Source of the DNA: Aneurinibacillus tyrosinisolvens
GTDB lineage: Bacteria > Bacillota > Bacilli > Aneurinibacillales > Aneurinibacillaceae
Length of the DNA: 64,000 bases
Reading direction: 5' to 3'
NCBI RefSeq assembly: GCF_001015055.1
Contig: NZ_BBWZ01000008.1
Span: forward strand, 1 to 64,000
In this document: one piece after another, positions 27,599 through 37,357 of the stretch
Numbering within the stretch: position 1 is the stretch's first letter
How the letters are laid out: every line of letters begins with the position of its first letter
Made by a program: the position numbers and the translations under genes
Notes under the pieces: generated by a model
Told to the model about the DNA's origin: nothing
The model's database searches: none
What the model saw: the letters and a program-made list of their open reading frames with translations, nothing else

Positions 27599-30316
27599 AT
27601 GCTTAAGAGAAGAGTCTCATTGCTGCTCGTCATGCTTATGCTGCTTTCCGTTATGGCCCCTGCCGTTTACGCGCAGGACAAGCCAGGCAAAGCGGATAGC
27701 GGTATCCAGCTAAAGGTGAGCAACCAGCTTGTATCAATGACAGAAGCAAGAGAAATTGAGGTTCAAGCTGATTTCGGAACAAAAGCAGATCTAAGTCAAT
27801 TAAAGTGGACATTCGGTGGAAAAGACCTCAGCGAATGGAAGCAGTGGAATAAGGACGCCAAAAAATATACAGGTGCTCCATACATTACATTTGCAAGTAA
27901 ACCTGCATACATAAACGGAACAACAAAGATTAAAGCGAAAATTAGATTTGACCTTCTTTACGGTACAGTAGACCTGTCACCTAGAAGCATACGGGTTTTA
28001 TACCCTGAATTGATTGGTACATACGACCTTGCCGTTGAGGATACCGGGTCACACCAGATTGCTAAAAGCCCGCTGAAGCTGAATGTATACGATAACTACT
28101 TAAAGTATGATGAGCTTAAGCCTGAAATTAACAAAATATTTAAAGATGCGAAAAAAGATAGATACCTTAGCTATGAATCTATCGGAAAAAGCGTAGAGAA
28201 CCGGGACGTTCATTTTGTAGTCCTGGCAAAAGATAACAAATCCGTGGACAAGTACTTAAATGAAATTGCTCCACAGAAGGTAGAAAATCCTGCGGAGCTG
28301 CAAAAGAAGCTAGCGAATGGAACGCTTGGGGATTATAAAATTCCCGTGTGGTTCAATAATATCCATCCTGATGAAGCCCAGGGTGTCGATGCGATTGTAG
28401 AGCTTCTGAAAGACTTCGCCACGCAGGATCAGGTATCGTATATGACGACTGATGAGCAGGGGAAGGAACAGAAGGTAACAATCAACACGAAAGATGCGCT
28501 GGATAAGGTCATTCTTTTATTTAACTTTACTGAAAATCCGGATGGAAGATATCACAATACAAGGCAGAATGCGAACGGGTTTGACCTGAATCGTGATAAC
28601 GCCTATCAGACACAGCCCGAAACAAGAATCCTGGCCAGGGAAATGGCGAAATGGATGCCTATTTCTATGATTGATTTCCATGGCTACTACAAAGAGTTCG
28701 TTATTGAACCTTGCACCCCGCCGCATAATCCAAACTATGAATATGATTTGCTGATGGATGGCATGGTTAAACAGGCCCATGCCATGGGAAATGCGGGAAT
28801 AGCCAACACAAAATATGATAGCTACCTTGTTCCACTCGAAGGATGGCCGGACAAATTTGATGATGCGACCCCTTCCTATACGTCTACGTTTTCGATGTTT
28901 TTCGGGGCGATGGGACATACCGTTGAAGTCCCCGAATTGAACGAGGAATCATTCAAAGCACAGGTTGATGTTGGCCTGGGTGCTGTGAAATTTGTAATGG
29001 ACGGCAAGGACAAGCTGTTTAATAACCAACTTGAAATGTATAAGCGCGGTGTTCTTGGCGAGGACAATAAGGCAGTAGATAAATGGTTAATTAATGCAAA
29101 GGGTGAACAAATCGGCAGACCAAGAGGGAACAATCAGAACTTCTTCCCGGATTATTATGTGCTGCCTGTAGACAAGAAGCTACAGAAGAACCCGCTGGAA
29201 GCCTACAACATGGTAGAATACTTACAGCGAAACGGAGTAAAGGTTGAACAGACGACAGAATCAGTAAAAGTAGGAGACAAAACGTATCCGGCAGGTACCT
29301 ATGTCGTACCTATGCTGCAGGCGATGCGCGGATACGCGAATACCGTGTTGTACGATGGAGCAGATGTCTCCGACTGGAATGAACTGTATGCCGAAATTCT
29401 AATGAACTTCCATGACCTGCGTGGATTTAATAGAGACGAAGTGAGAGTGAAGGGCGCATTTGATGGAAAGACGGAGAAAGTAAAGGATGTCAAGATTCCT
29501 GGAACAACGGTTCAAGGCAATGCGGCAGCCTATGTTATTAAGAATACAAACAATGATGCTATTAAAGCCGTAAACAAACTATTAGCAGAAGGTAAAACAG
29601 TCAAGCTAATAGAGTCACTTGGCCCTGAATATGAAATCGGTGACTACCTTGTAGCGAAGAAAGATTTGGAAAGCATTAAAAACGATTTCTATTTAGATGT
29701 TGCAGCTTTCGATAATGGTGCAAAAACGAAGGGATTAACACGTCCTAAGGTGGCTAATGTCGGCTCTGCAAGCACGAAATTTGTTCTTGAACAATTGGGA
29801 TTTGACGTCGTCAAAGATGTAAAAGATGCAACCGTGATTGTGGATGACGCAGGAAACGTTGCGAAAGAGGAGATAGCGAAAGGAAAGTCGTATATCGGAA
29901 TTGGCACATCCGCACTGGAAGGTGTAAAGAAAGGAAACATCCTGCCAGGGTTTGATTATTCGCAAACAGCGGGCAGCCGGGCTGACCATGAAGGGCTGCT
30001 GCGTGCTAAGGTTGTGCAAAACAGTGAGATGACCGGTGGATATGATAATGATGAACTTCTTTATGTTGCGACAGGATCCTGGATTACCAGGGTACCTGAG
30101 CAGGCTACGGTTTTAGCGAGAGTCAGCGATAAGGATAACTACTTCGTTGCGGGCTGGTGGCCAGGGAAGGAAGGGCTTAAAGGGCAGGTACTCGCTCTAA
30201 CAGAGAAAGTAGGAGATGCAAACGTCACGTTGTTTGCCAATGACATCACGCACAAAGCCCATTCCCAGAATAGCTACAGATTTCTAGCGAACACCATTTT
30301 TGCTTCTACGAAATAA
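27599..30316 (+). CDS. Secreted M14-family zinc carboxypeptidase
   Basis: 905 residues. Signal peptide: MLKRR, hydrophobic core, cleavage after AVYA (about 25). After an N-terminal beta domain (about 35-165) comes a peptidase M14 domain (about 170-480) with NNIHPDEAQG (zinc H and E), ENPDGR, FDLNRD (substrate Arg region), DFHGYYKE (zinc His) and the late catalytic Glu in HTVEVPELNEE. The remaining 400 residues are a family-specific beta-rich and Rossmann-like tail. It probably degrades peptides or wall material outside the cell. Good GAGGGGG ribosome site; single gene between two terminators. Confidence 0.88.
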   Translation: MLKRRVSLLLVMLMLLSVMAPAVYAQDKPGKADSGIQLKVSNQLVSMTEAREIEVQADFGTKADLSQLKWTFGGKDLSEWKQWNKDAKKYTGAPYITFASKPAYINGTTKIKAKIRFDLLYGTVDLSPRSIRVLYPELIGTYDLAVEDTGSHQIAKSPLKLNVYDNYLKYDELKPEINKIFKDAKKDRYLSYESIGKSVENRDVHFVVLAKDNKSVDKYLNEIAPQKVENPAELQKKLANGTLGDYKIPVWFNNIHPDEAQGVDAIVELLKDFATQDQVSYMTTDEQGKEQKVTINTKDALDKVILLFNFTENPDGRYHNTRQNANGFDLNRDNAYQTQPETRILAREMAKWMPISMIDFHGYYKEFVIEPCTPPHNPNYEYDLLMDGMVKQAHAMGNAGIANTKYDSYLVPLEGWPDKFDDATPSYTSTFSMFFGAMGHTVEVPELNEESFKAQVDVGLGAVKFVMDGKDKLFNNQLEMYKRGVLGEDNKAVDKWLINAKGEQIGRPRGNNQNFFPDYYVLPVDKKLQKNPLEAYNMVEYLQRNGVKVEQTTESVKVGDKTYPAGTYVVPMLQAMRGYANTVLYDGADVSDWNELYAEILMNFHDLRGFNRDEVRVKGAFDGKTEKVKDVKIPGTTVQGNAAAYVIKNTNNDAIKAVNKLLAEGKTVKLIESLGPEYEIGDYLVAKKDLESIKNDFYLDVAAFDNGAKTKGLTRPKVANVGSASTKFVLEQLGFDVVKDVKDATVIVDDAGNVAKEEIAKGKSYIGIGTSALEGVKKGNILPGFDYSQTAGSRADHEGLLRAKVVQNSEMTGGYDNDELLYVATGSWITRVPEQATVLARVSDKDNYFVAGWWPGKEGLKGQVLALTEKVGDANVTLFANDITHKAHSQNSYRFLANTIFASTK

Positions 30317-30326
30317 GATAGCAGAC

Positions 30327-30358
30327 AAAAGGCCGCTCTTTTAAAGGAGCGGCCTTTT
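30327..30358. terminator. Bidirectional terminator
   Basis: AAAAGGCCGCTC with GAGCGGCCTTTT. Shared by the carboxypeptidase gene and the convergent enoyl-CoA hydratase gene. Confidence 0.9.
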
Positions 30359-30378
30359 GCTTGCATATAGTAAACTTA

Positions 30379-31164
30379 TTATCCCTTAAAGTTAGGCGAT
30401 CTTTTCTCCAAAAAAGCAGCAATCCCTTCGATTCCTTCCGGTGTTTGCGCCGCATTCGCTATGGCCTGGCTTTCATTCTCGATTTGCGTTTCCAGCGTCT
30501 GATTGCATCCCATATGAAGCAAGCGTTTAGCTGCACCGAATGCAGCCTTTGGCCCGTTTGCCAGTTGCTCTGCCAGCGCGTTTGCCTGAGTAAGCAGCTC
30601 GGAATCCGGTATAACCTGTGTCACAATCCCCAGCTCATAAGCGTCCTGTGCTGAGAGCACCCGGTTCGTTAAAGTAAGTTCAAGCGCACGTTTAAACCCA
30701 ACCATCCGCGGCAGGAAGTAGCTGGACGATAAGTCCGGGACCAGGCCGATCTTCGTGTACGCCATAGTAAAGCGGGCCGACTCAGCAGCCATAACAAGGT
30801 CCGAGGCAATCGCCAGGCTCATTCCACCCCCGGCAGCGACCCCATTGACTGCGGCGATAACCGGGGCATCCATCCGGGTAAAGCGGGAGATTGCTGCGTT
30901 AAGATATGTAGTTACTTCCCGCAGGTGACGGGATAAATCTGAGCCCTGCTCGGAAAAGCTTCTTATGTCGCCGCCGGCACTAAAAGCCTTTCCGGCACCG
31001 GTTATGATGACAGCCCGTACTTCAGGTAATTCATTGCACTGCAAAGAGGCCTGCATTAAGTCTTTTGCCAAAGCAAGGTTCATAGCATTGGCGGCTTCAG
31101 GGCGGTTGAGCGTAATGGTTGCGATATTATCCTTTACATCAAAGGTAAGTGTAGTATAACTCAC
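30379..31164 (-). CDS. Enoyl-CoA hydratase/isomerase
   Basis: 261 residues, the usual crotonase size. The oxyanion-hole segments are SAGGDIRSF and NGVAAGGGMSLAIA, followed by the catalytic loop (KIGLVPDLSSSYFLPR). It hydrates or isomerises enoyl-CoA in fatty-acid or aromatic beta-oxidation; a phenylacetate-type PaaG-like isomerase is possible because the second catalytic position is Asp in PDLSS rather than the usual Glu. Start ATG after GGAGG. A FadR/TetR-type palindrome just upstream suggests repression by a fatty-acyl-CoA-responsive regulator. Single gene. Confidence 0.88.
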   Translation of the reverse strand: MSYTTLTFDVKDNIATITLNRPEAANAMNLALAKDLMQASLQCNELPEVRAVIITGAGKAFSAGGDIRSFSEQGSDLSRHLREVTTYLNAAISRFTRMDAPVIAAVNGVAAGGGMSLAIASDLVMAAESARFTMAYTKIGLVPDLSSSYFLPRMVGFKRALELTLTNRVLSAQDAYELGIVTQVIPDSELLTQANALAEQLANGPKAAFGAAKRLLHMGCNQTLETQIENESQAIANAAQTPEGIEGIAAFLEKRSPNFKG

Positions 31165-31188
31165 TGGGAGTCCCTCCTTTTTATTATT

Positions 31189-31206
31189 TGAGTGAACGCT
31201 CGCTCA
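31189..31206 (-). promoter_or_regulatory. FadR/TetR-type operator
   Basis: 18-base near-palindrome TGAGTGAACGCTCGCTCA, 25 bases from the start of the hydratase gene. It resembles the Bacillales fatty-acid repressor box (TGAATGA...TCATTCA). Confidence 0.6.
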
Positions 31207-31384
31207 ATCAGGACACACCTTAATTATATAATATTTTCTGAATCATTCAACACAAATGTTTGGCAAATTGTTAGAATTGGTTGACAAATAGGGGTAGGTT
31301 CGAATAAAATTTTTACAAAGTCCAAGTGTCCAGACCACCTGACCGCTAGTATGGGATTTGGGTAAAGGAGGTGAACGGTTTCTT

Positions 31385-32122
31385 ATGAAATTAAACCAAA
31401 TTAAGAAAGTACGGGTTTACGAGCAAGTCATAGAACAGATCAAGGTATCCGTAGAAGAAGGCTATATACAGCCCGGTGATAAATTGCCTTCGGAACGTGA
31501 GCTGGCCGTTCAACTATCGGTCTCAAGGAGTGTCATTAGAGAAGCGATGAGCGTACTGAACGCCAGTGGAGTTTTGGATATCCGGCCCGGGATTGGCGTC
31601 TTCCTTGCTGAAGATGAAGCACAAATGCTCATCCAGCGAATGAACGGTTTCCTGACCAAGAGCAGCGTAAACCTAATGGAGTTGTTGGAGGTCCGCCAGG
31701 GGCTTGAGGGACAGGCCGCTTACCTGGCAGCTGAACGTGCGACTGAAGAGGACCTTGAGAAGTTAAACAAAGCCCTTAAGCAGTTAGAGAAGGCGGCTGC
31801 CCGGGGAATGGTGGCGGCGAATGAGGATTTCGCCTTTCATGCGGCCATCGTGTCAGCGAGTAAGAATGAAACCATTATCGATATGATCCAATTGTTATCT
31901 GACCGGTTTCTAGAGGGACTTAACGAAAGTCGAAGCCAATCGTTGTTAACCCCGCACAAGGCTGAAAAAGTAATCCAGGAACATTATGAAATCTATCAGG
32001 CTATTATTGAGAGGGACAGTGAACGGGCAAGGGAAATGATGCTGCGCCACATCCAAAACGTAAAAGATTCCTACGAACAGCATAGAAGAGAGGGAATTGA
32101 CTATCACACTATCCAAAGTTAA
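31385..32122 (+). CDS. FadR/GntR-family regulator of the glycolate/lactate operon
   Basis: 245 residues from ATG 31385, 10 bases after AAAGGAGGTGA; the frame extends upstream through that site. N-terminal GntR winged helix (QPGDKLPSERELAVQLSVSRSVIREAM) and C-terminal FCD all-helical ligand domain with metal-binding pattern (EDFAFHAAI, then the H near the end). LldR, LutR and GlcC belong here. It opens the oxidase operon (14 bases to the next gene), so it probably responds to glycolate or lactate. Confidence 0.9.
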   Translation: MKLNQIKKVRVYEQVIEQIKVSVEEGYIQPGDKLPSERELAVQLSVSRSVIREAMSVLNASGVLDIRPGIGVFLAEDEAQMLIQRMNGFLTKSSVNLMELLEVRQGLEGQAAYLAAERATEEDLEKLNKALKQLEKAAARGMVAANEDFAFHAAIVSASKNETIIDMIQLLSDRFLEGLNESRSQSLLTPHKAEKVIQEHYEIYQAIIERDSERAREMMLRHIQNVKDSYEQHRREGIDYHTIQS

Positions 32123-32135
32123 GAGGTGAAAGAAA

Positions 32136-33539
32136 GTGGAGCCACGCCATATAGATGAAATCAAGCGGATGATTACGAGGGGCAGAGTACTGACGGAAGA
32201 GAGCGATCGATACAGCTATTCATTTGACGGCTCGTTCGGTACTTATTTGCCTGAGGCAGTCGTACAGGCAAAGGATGTACAGGAGATAGCTGAACTTGTA
32301 AAGTACGCCAATCGGGAGCTCATTCCGATTTGTCCGAGGGGGCAGTCTACTTCTCTGAGCGGAGGGCCGCTGCCGGTTAAAGGCGGGATCGTTCTTGACT
32401 TGTCTGTCATGAATGACATACTGGAAATCGATGAAGAGGACCTTGTCGCTGTCGTGTCGCCCGGTGTCCTGACTGCGGCAATACATAAGGCTGCGGAAGG
32501 CAAGGGACTGATGTACCCTCCCGATCCGAGCAGCTCGCACGTATCAACGATAGGGGGGAATCTGGCCGAGAACTCAGGCGGGCCGCGGGGATTAAAGTAT
32601 GGGGTGACGAAAGATTATGTCATCGGGCTGGAGGTCATCACACCGCAGGGAGAAATCATTCAAACAGGCGGCCGGACGGTGAAAAACGTGACAGGGTATG
32701 ACCTGACTAAGTTAATCGTAGGTTCTGAAGGTACGCTGGGGATTATTACGAAAGCCATCCTGCGGCTTATACCCAAGCCCCCCGCTTCAGAGACGGTGAT
32801 GGCTATTTTTGATAGTTTAGTGGATGCAGGAAGAGCGATATCGAAGATTCTATCTTCCGGGATTTTACCGTCCAAAATGGAGCTTATGGATCAGGCTTCC
32901 ATTGTCGCTGTAGAGAACTATGAACCTTCAGGCTTGCCCCGGGATGCAGAGGCGATGATTCTTATTGAGCTTGACGGGCATCCTGCAGCGGTTCGTGATG
33001 AGGCGAAGCAGATTTCCGATGTATGTAAGGAAGTCGGAGCAAGAGAAGTGCGCGTTCCAACAACACAGGCAGAAAAAGAAGAGGTATGGAAAGCAAGAAA
33101 GCTCGTTTCACCTGCGATCGTCCGGATTAAACCGACCAAAATCTCAGAGGATGCCACCGTACCCCGGAGCAAAATCCCTGAGATGTGCCGCCGCTTACAG
33201 GAGATTAAGCAGAAATATAATGTCCACCTTGTTGTTTTTGGCCATGCTGGAGACGGCAACCTCCATCCTAACATTATTGCTGACAAATCAGACAAAGAGG
33301 AAATGAAAAGAGTGGAACAGGCGGTAACTGAAATATTTGAAGCTGCTATTCAGCTGGGTGGAACATTGTCAGGAGAGCATGGCATAGGAACGATGAAGGC
33401 ACCCTTTATGGAGATGGAATTAGGGACTGCCGGCCTCGACATGATGAAAAGAATCAAACAAGCCTGGGACCCGAACAACATTATGAATCCGGGAAAGATT
33501 TTTCCTGAACCAGGGCAAAAGTTGGTGTTAAGTGAATGA
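32136..33539 (+). CDS. glcD: FAD-linked glycolate/lactate oxidase subunit GlcD
   Basis: 467 residues, GTG start after AGAGGTG. VAO/PCMH-type FAD domain (about 35-210: PICPRGQSTSLSGG, STIGGNLAENSGGPRGLKYG, TGYDLTKLIVGSEGTLGI) and the FAD-oxidase C-terminal domain with FGHAGDGNLHPN and SGEHGIG. Oxidises a 2-hydroxy acid such as glycolate or D-lactate and passes electrons to the GlcF-like partner. Its stop overlaps the glcF start by 4 bases. No separate GlcE subunit is seen, so a two-subunit enzyme is implied. Confidence 0.9.
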   Translation: MEPRHIDEIKRMITRGRVLTEESDRYSYSFDGSFGTYLPEAVVQAKDVQEIAELVKYANRELIPICPRGQSTSLSGGPLPVKGGIVLDLSVMNDILEIDEEDLVAVVSPGVLTAAIHKAAEGKGLMYPPDPSSSHVSTIGGNLAENSGGPRGLKYGVTKDYVIGLEVITPQGEIIQTGGRTVKNVTGYDLTKLIVGSEGTLGIITKAILRLIPKPPASETVMAIFDSLVDAGRAISKILSSGILPSKMELMDQASIVAVENYEPSGLPRDAEAMILIELDGHPAAVRDEAKQISDVCKEVGAREVRVPTTQAEKEEVWKARKLVSPAIVRIKPTKISEDATVPRSKIPEMCRRLQEIKQKYNVHLVVFGHAGDGNLHPNIIADKSDKEEMKRVEQAVTEIFEAAIQLGGTLSGEHGIGTMKAPFMEMELGTAGLDMMKRIKQAWDPNNIMNPGKIFPEPGQKLVLSE

Positions 33540-34837
33540 TTGAAAATCTGGATGAATTACGCAAAGAACTAAAATATGAAAAAACAAACCAGTGCGTGCA
33601 ATGCGGATACTGTCTCCCAGCCTGCCCCACCTATGCGACGATGGGGAAAGAAACGCATTCGCCGCGCGGCCGGATTAATCTGGTGAAAATGGTTGGAGAA
33701 GGCAGAATCACGGACCTTTCTGTATTAGAGGAACCGCTTGATTTATGCCTGGGCTGCCGTGCCTGCGAAACAGTTTGTCCAACGGGCGTTGAATACGGTG
33801 CCATCCTGGAAGCAGCCAGAGCGGCGATTACACGGCGAAAGAAGTTTTCTTTTCCGGTTCAGACATTGCGTAAAACATTATTCAGAAAGGTATTTCCCAG
33901 CCGCAAGGCGATGAAACTTCTCGGCAATTCTCTCTGGTTATATGAAAAAAGCGGCATTCAGAAACTGGCAAGGAAGTCCGGCTTAATGAGCAGACTTCCT
34001 GCCCATCTAGGAGAATTTGAAGCGATTACACCGCCGGCTGTTTCTCCATCGGAGCGCTCAAGCCTGCCTTCCTACACCCCGGCAAAAGGGGAGAAAAAGT
34101 ATACGGTAGCTTTTTTTGTTGGGTGTGTCATGGATGCGATGTTCAGGAAAATTAACCAGCTTTCTGTCAAGCTGCTGGCTGAAGTGGGGTGTGATGTCAT
34201 CGTCATCCCGAATCAAACGTGCTGCGGGGCGCTGCATGCCCATGCAGGAGAACTGGACGAAACTAAAGTGTTAGCTAAAAAGAACATTGCTTCTTTTGAG
34301 CAGGAGGAAGTTGACTTTATTGTCAATAATGCAGGCGGCTGCGGAGCCATGCTTATCGAATATGATCACCTGCTGGCGGATGAACCGGAATGGGCGGAAC
34401 GGGCGGAACGATTTGCAGAAAAAACAAAAGATATTTCCCAAATTCTTGCCGAATGTGGAGGAATTAAAGGCCTGGAGCGGCCTCCTGAAAGAGTGACATA
34501 CCAGCGGTCCTGTCACATGACGAACGTTCAGAAGGTGACAAAAGAGCCGCTTCAATTAATTAAAGACGTACCGAATGTGGAGTTTATTGAGATGAAGGAT
34601 GCTCCAATGTGCTGCGGCTCTGCCGGGATTTACAACCTTGTTCATTATAAGGCTTCCATGGACATCCTAGACCAAAAGATGGAGCGTGTAAAAGATACAA
34701 AGGCAACAACGATTATCACAACGAATCCAGGCTGCCTGCTTCAAATGAAATTAGGGATTGAACGGGAAAATGTAAAAGCCAATCTGCGTGCCGTCCACTT
34801 AGTGGAATACCTTGCTGAAGCAGCAGGAATTTCCTGA
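33536..34837 (+). CDS. glcF: Iron-sulfur subunit of glycolate/lactate oxidase GlcF
   Basis: 433 residues. Two N-terminal 4Fe-4S clusters (CVQCGYCLPACP and CLGCRACETVCP), then two CCG-type domains (NQTCCGALHAHAG and CCGSAGIYN, each with partner cysteines) that bind a further cluster. Accepts electrons from GlcD and hands them to the membrane quinone pool. Overlaps glcD by 4 bases, so translationally coupled. Length and domain order are standard. Confidence 0.92.
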   Translation: MIENLDELRKELKYEKTNQCVQCGYCLPACPTYATMGKETHSPRGRINLVKMVGEGRITDLSVLEEPLDLCLGCRACETVCPTGVEYGAILEAARAAITRRKKFSFPVQTLRKTLFRKVFPSRKAMKLLGNSLWLYEKSGIQKLARKSGLMSRLPAHLGEFEAITPPAVSPSERSSLPSYTPAKGEKKYTVAFFVGCVMDAMFRKINQLSVKLLAEVGCDVIVIPNQTCCGALHAHAGELDETKVLAKKNIASFEQEEVDFIVNNAGGCGAMLIEYDHLLADEPEWAERAERFAEKTKDISQILAECGGIKGLERPPERVTYQRSCHMTNVQKVTKEPLQLIKDVPNVEFIEMKDAPMCCGSAGIYNLVHYKASMDILDQKMERVKDTKATTIITTNPGCLLQMKLGIERENVKANLRAVHLVEYLAEAAGIS

Positions 34838-34864
34838 AATAAATCAAAGAATGGGGAAAAGAAG

Positions 34865-35281
34865 ATGATTAAAAAAGTAGAGCATGTGGCACTCATTGTT
34901 ACAGATATGGAAAAATCCATAGCCTATTATTCCAGTATGTTTGGGTATCAGCTGCGGACAAGAGGCCAAAGCCCGACGCGCGATATGACTTTTATTTACC
35001 ATGAAAATCAGCCAGGATTTGAAATAGAGCTAATAAAGGATCTTCAACCGATGGGCGATTACTCAGATAAAAGCATTGTGAATCACTTAGCTTTCACAGT
35101 TGAAAATATCGAAGACGCAATACAATTTTATCGCGAGAAAGGGATTCAATTTAACAGCGACAAACCGAATACCGCTGTTGACGGGGCAAAAACGATTTTC
35201 TTTTATGGCCCGGACCGCGAGCTGCTTCAATTCGTTGAACCTAACGAAGAAAGAAAAAAGTTGTTAGATCAGGCTACGTAA
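34865..35281 (+). CDS. VOC-superfamily (glyoxalase-like) protein
   Basis: 138 residues; two beta-alpha-beta-beta-beta units with metal-ligand positions H (VEHVALIV), E (FEIELIKD), H (NHLAFTV) and E (LLQFVEPN) that match glyoxalase I. It may handle 2-oxoaldehydes related to glycolate/lactate metabolism, or another substrate. 27 bases after glcF and followed closely by the permease gene, so part of the operon. Confidence 0.85.
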   Translation: MIKKVEHVALIVTDMEKSIAYYSSMFGYQLRTRGQSPTRDMTFIYHENQPGFEIELIKDLQPMGDYSDKSIVNHLAFTVENIEDAIQFYREKGIQFNSDKPNTAVDGAKTIFFYGPDRELLQFVEPNEERKKLLDQAT

Positions 35282-35297
35282 AAAGGTGGTTTGACGA

Positions 35298-36683
35298 ATG
35301 GAAGCATCTACAAGCAATGTAATGCTTACCAAAGGCAAAGCAGGGGTGAAAGGCTGGCTCATTCTTGCCATGTGTTTGGTCTATTTACTCTATTTCTTTC
35401 TCGACTCGTATATAGTAAAGCAGCTTCTCGTCGTCATGGCCATCGTTGTCTTTATAACGAGTCTATTAACAGCGAAAACAGTCCCGCGTTACTTTAGTAT
35501 GGTTATGTTTATACTAGGAGTCGCTTTCAATCTTCTGAAAGAGAATAGCTGGGAAGAGATTATGAATGGAATTACATCGAATCTTCCGCTGCTTACCCTT
35601 GTCATCCTGGTTCCATTACTATCGATTCCACTGAAGATTGGTGGTTATTTTGGGTCGATTCATTACTATATGGAAAGATTGGGGAAACTTCCACAAAGGA
35701 TGTTTGCAAGCATCTCTTTCTTTATTTTTTGTATGGGGCCCATCCTGAATTTAGGTTCTATTCGTGTCTTGCATGAGATGATCGCTGATTTGAAGCTGGA
35801 CTCTAAGCTGCTAGCGAAGGCCTATTTGATTGGGTTCTCTACCGTCATTTTATGGTCACCTTATTTTGCTTCTGTCGCCATGGTTCTTTTTCAGTTACAT
35901 GTTTCCATTTATGTTTACATACCCTTAGGGTTATCCCTGGCTTTTGTTCAGTTAGTGATAGGGAATGTACTGTTTTGGCTCGGGACAAGAAATATCGAGC
36001 CTCCAATCGAAATGGAAAGTGAAGAACATAGCGAGGAAAAAGAAGTTCATAGGAAGAAACTTCGAGGGCTCTTATGGATTTTGCTTACTCTTATGGGAAC
36101 GATCTTTTTAATTGAACATTGGACAGGATGGCCCATGCTCGTGCTCGTCAGCTTAATTGCCATTTCGTTTCCTGTTGTGTGGTGTTCATGGAAGCGGAAA
36201 TGGAACCAGGTCCATCCGCATGCGGAGGATTTTAAAATCCATGCTACGTCTGCTATGAATAACGAAATTGTCCTTTTTATCAGCGCGGGATTATTTGGGA
36301 AGTCGCTGGTAGGTACGCATTTTGCCTCTGGCATTCGAACCTTTTTTTATGAATTATCTATGACATCATTTCTCCTGTTCTGTATTGCGATTTTCACGAT
36401 CATTCTTGTAACTACGTTTATTGGCATCCACCAGATTGTAACCGTAACGGTTTTAATTAGCCAGGTCGATCCGATTCAAATCGGCACGACCCCTGAGGTG
36501 CTTGCTCTTCTATTCATGATTTCCTGGTCGGCTTCTTCTGTGGCAAGTCCGGTTAACCCGCTGAACCTTTTGGTGAGCGGGTCTGTGAAGCGACCTGCCT
36601 TACAAGTCGGCATTATGTGGAACGGTGCTTACTTGCTTTCTATGTTTGTCGTTGGTTGTCTGTTTGTCTACTTCCTTCATTAA
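35298..36683 (+). CDS. Multi-pass membrane permease of the oxidase operon
   Basis: 461 residues, about 11-12 hydrophobic helices with a charged cytoplasmic loop in the middle (ESEEHSEEKEVHRKK). The pattern resembles ion-transporter-superfamily or TRAP-large-subunit-like carriers, including SASSVASPVNPLNLLVSGS near the end. It lies last in the glcDF operon, so the likely cargo is glycolate, lactate or another hydroxy acid; this is context inference. I do not recognise the exact family. Confidence 0.7.
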   Translation: MEASTSNVMLTKGKAGVKGWLILAMCLVYLLYFFLDSYIVKQLLVVMAIVVFITSLLTAKTVPRYFSMVMFILGVAFNLLKENSWEEIMNGITSNLPLLTLVILVPLLSIPLKIGGYFGSIHYYMERLGKLPQRMFASISFFIFCMGPILNLGSIRVLHEMIADLKLDSKLLAKAYLIGFSTVILWSPYFASVAMVLFQLHVSIYVYIPLGLSLAFVQLVIGNVLFWLGTRNIEPPIEMESEEHSEEKEVHRKKLRGLLWILLTLMGTIFLIEHWTGWPMLVLVSLIAISFPVVWCSWKRKWNQVHPHAEDFKIHATSAMNNEIVLFISAGLFGKSLVGTHFASGIRTFFYELSMTSFLLFCIAIFTIILVTTFIGIHQIVTVTVLISQVDPIQIGTTPEVLALLFMISWSASSVASPVNPLNLLVSGSVKRPALQVGIMWNGAYLLSMFVVGCLFVYFLH

Positions 36684-36684
36684 A

Positions 36685-36750
36685 AATCCCCTTAAAATAG
36701 AGCCTGAAAACCTACTAGGTTCGGCAATCTATTTTAAAGGGGTATTTTTT
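36685..36750 (+). terminator. Terminator of the glycolate/lactate operon
   Basis: TCCCCTTAAAATAGA near 36687-36701 pairs with TCTATTTTAAAGGGG (36728-36742), closely followed by a T6 run. Confidence 0.8.
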
Positions 36751-36767
36751 ATCATAGATAATCCCTT

Positions 36768-37238
36768 TTATCTCTGGTTCAGGCGCTTAAGTATGTTAAC
36801 CGTGTTAAAATGCATTCCCTCATGGTACAAGGTGAAGTTTACAAACTCCCCTATTGTGTTTAATGTTAAACCGCTCCCTGTTGTAAATGGCTTGGCAACC
36901 TCTTCATTCAGCCGGTTTTTTAGGACTGCCTGAATACGCCCTGGCTGTTCTCTTAACATTTGTGTTAATTCATTCATCGATGGAGGCTGTGCATTCCATT
37001 CTGATGGCTTTGTACCTCCTCCGAATAAATCCGGAAAATAGCCGGGCAGCTCCATTGGCTCTTGTGCAAAGTGAAAGGAAAATCTCTCGGACACCAGGTA
37101 CAGATGTCCAAGATTCCAGCGGATATTGTTGTTAAATCCGTCCGGTATCGCATCGATAACGTTTTCATTGACTCCTTCTACAGCACTAAGAGTACGGCTG
37201 CGTATAAATTCAAGCTGTTTGAACAAAAAGCTATCCAT
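36768..37238 (-). CDS. DinB-family four-helix protein
   Basis: 156 residues. DinB/YfiT four-helix bundle with the three metal histidines in usual places: NLGHLYLV (helix 2), and YHEGMHFNTV (helix 4). Members include bacillithiol S-transferases and damage-induced proteins; the substrate is unknown. ATG after GGAGGGG. Single gene, its 3' end facing the operon terminator at 36685-36750. Confidence 0.85.
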   Translation of the reverse strand: MDSFLFKQLEFIRSRTLSAVEGVNENVIDAIPDGFNNNIRWNLGHLYLVSERFSFHFAQEPMELPGYFPDLFGGGTKPSEWNAQPPSMNELTQMLREQPGRIQAVLKNRLNEEVAKPFTTGSGLTLNTIGEFVNFTLYHEGMHFNTVNILKRLNQR

Positions 37239-37357
37239 AGTATCCCCTCCATTTTCCTGTTTGTCCCATTATAACATAGAATAGGAGGAGGATTGACAGT
37301 GAAAGGATCATAATATCGGATGCACTCCGGGTCTTTGCTATTTTTCTTTACTGTTAA

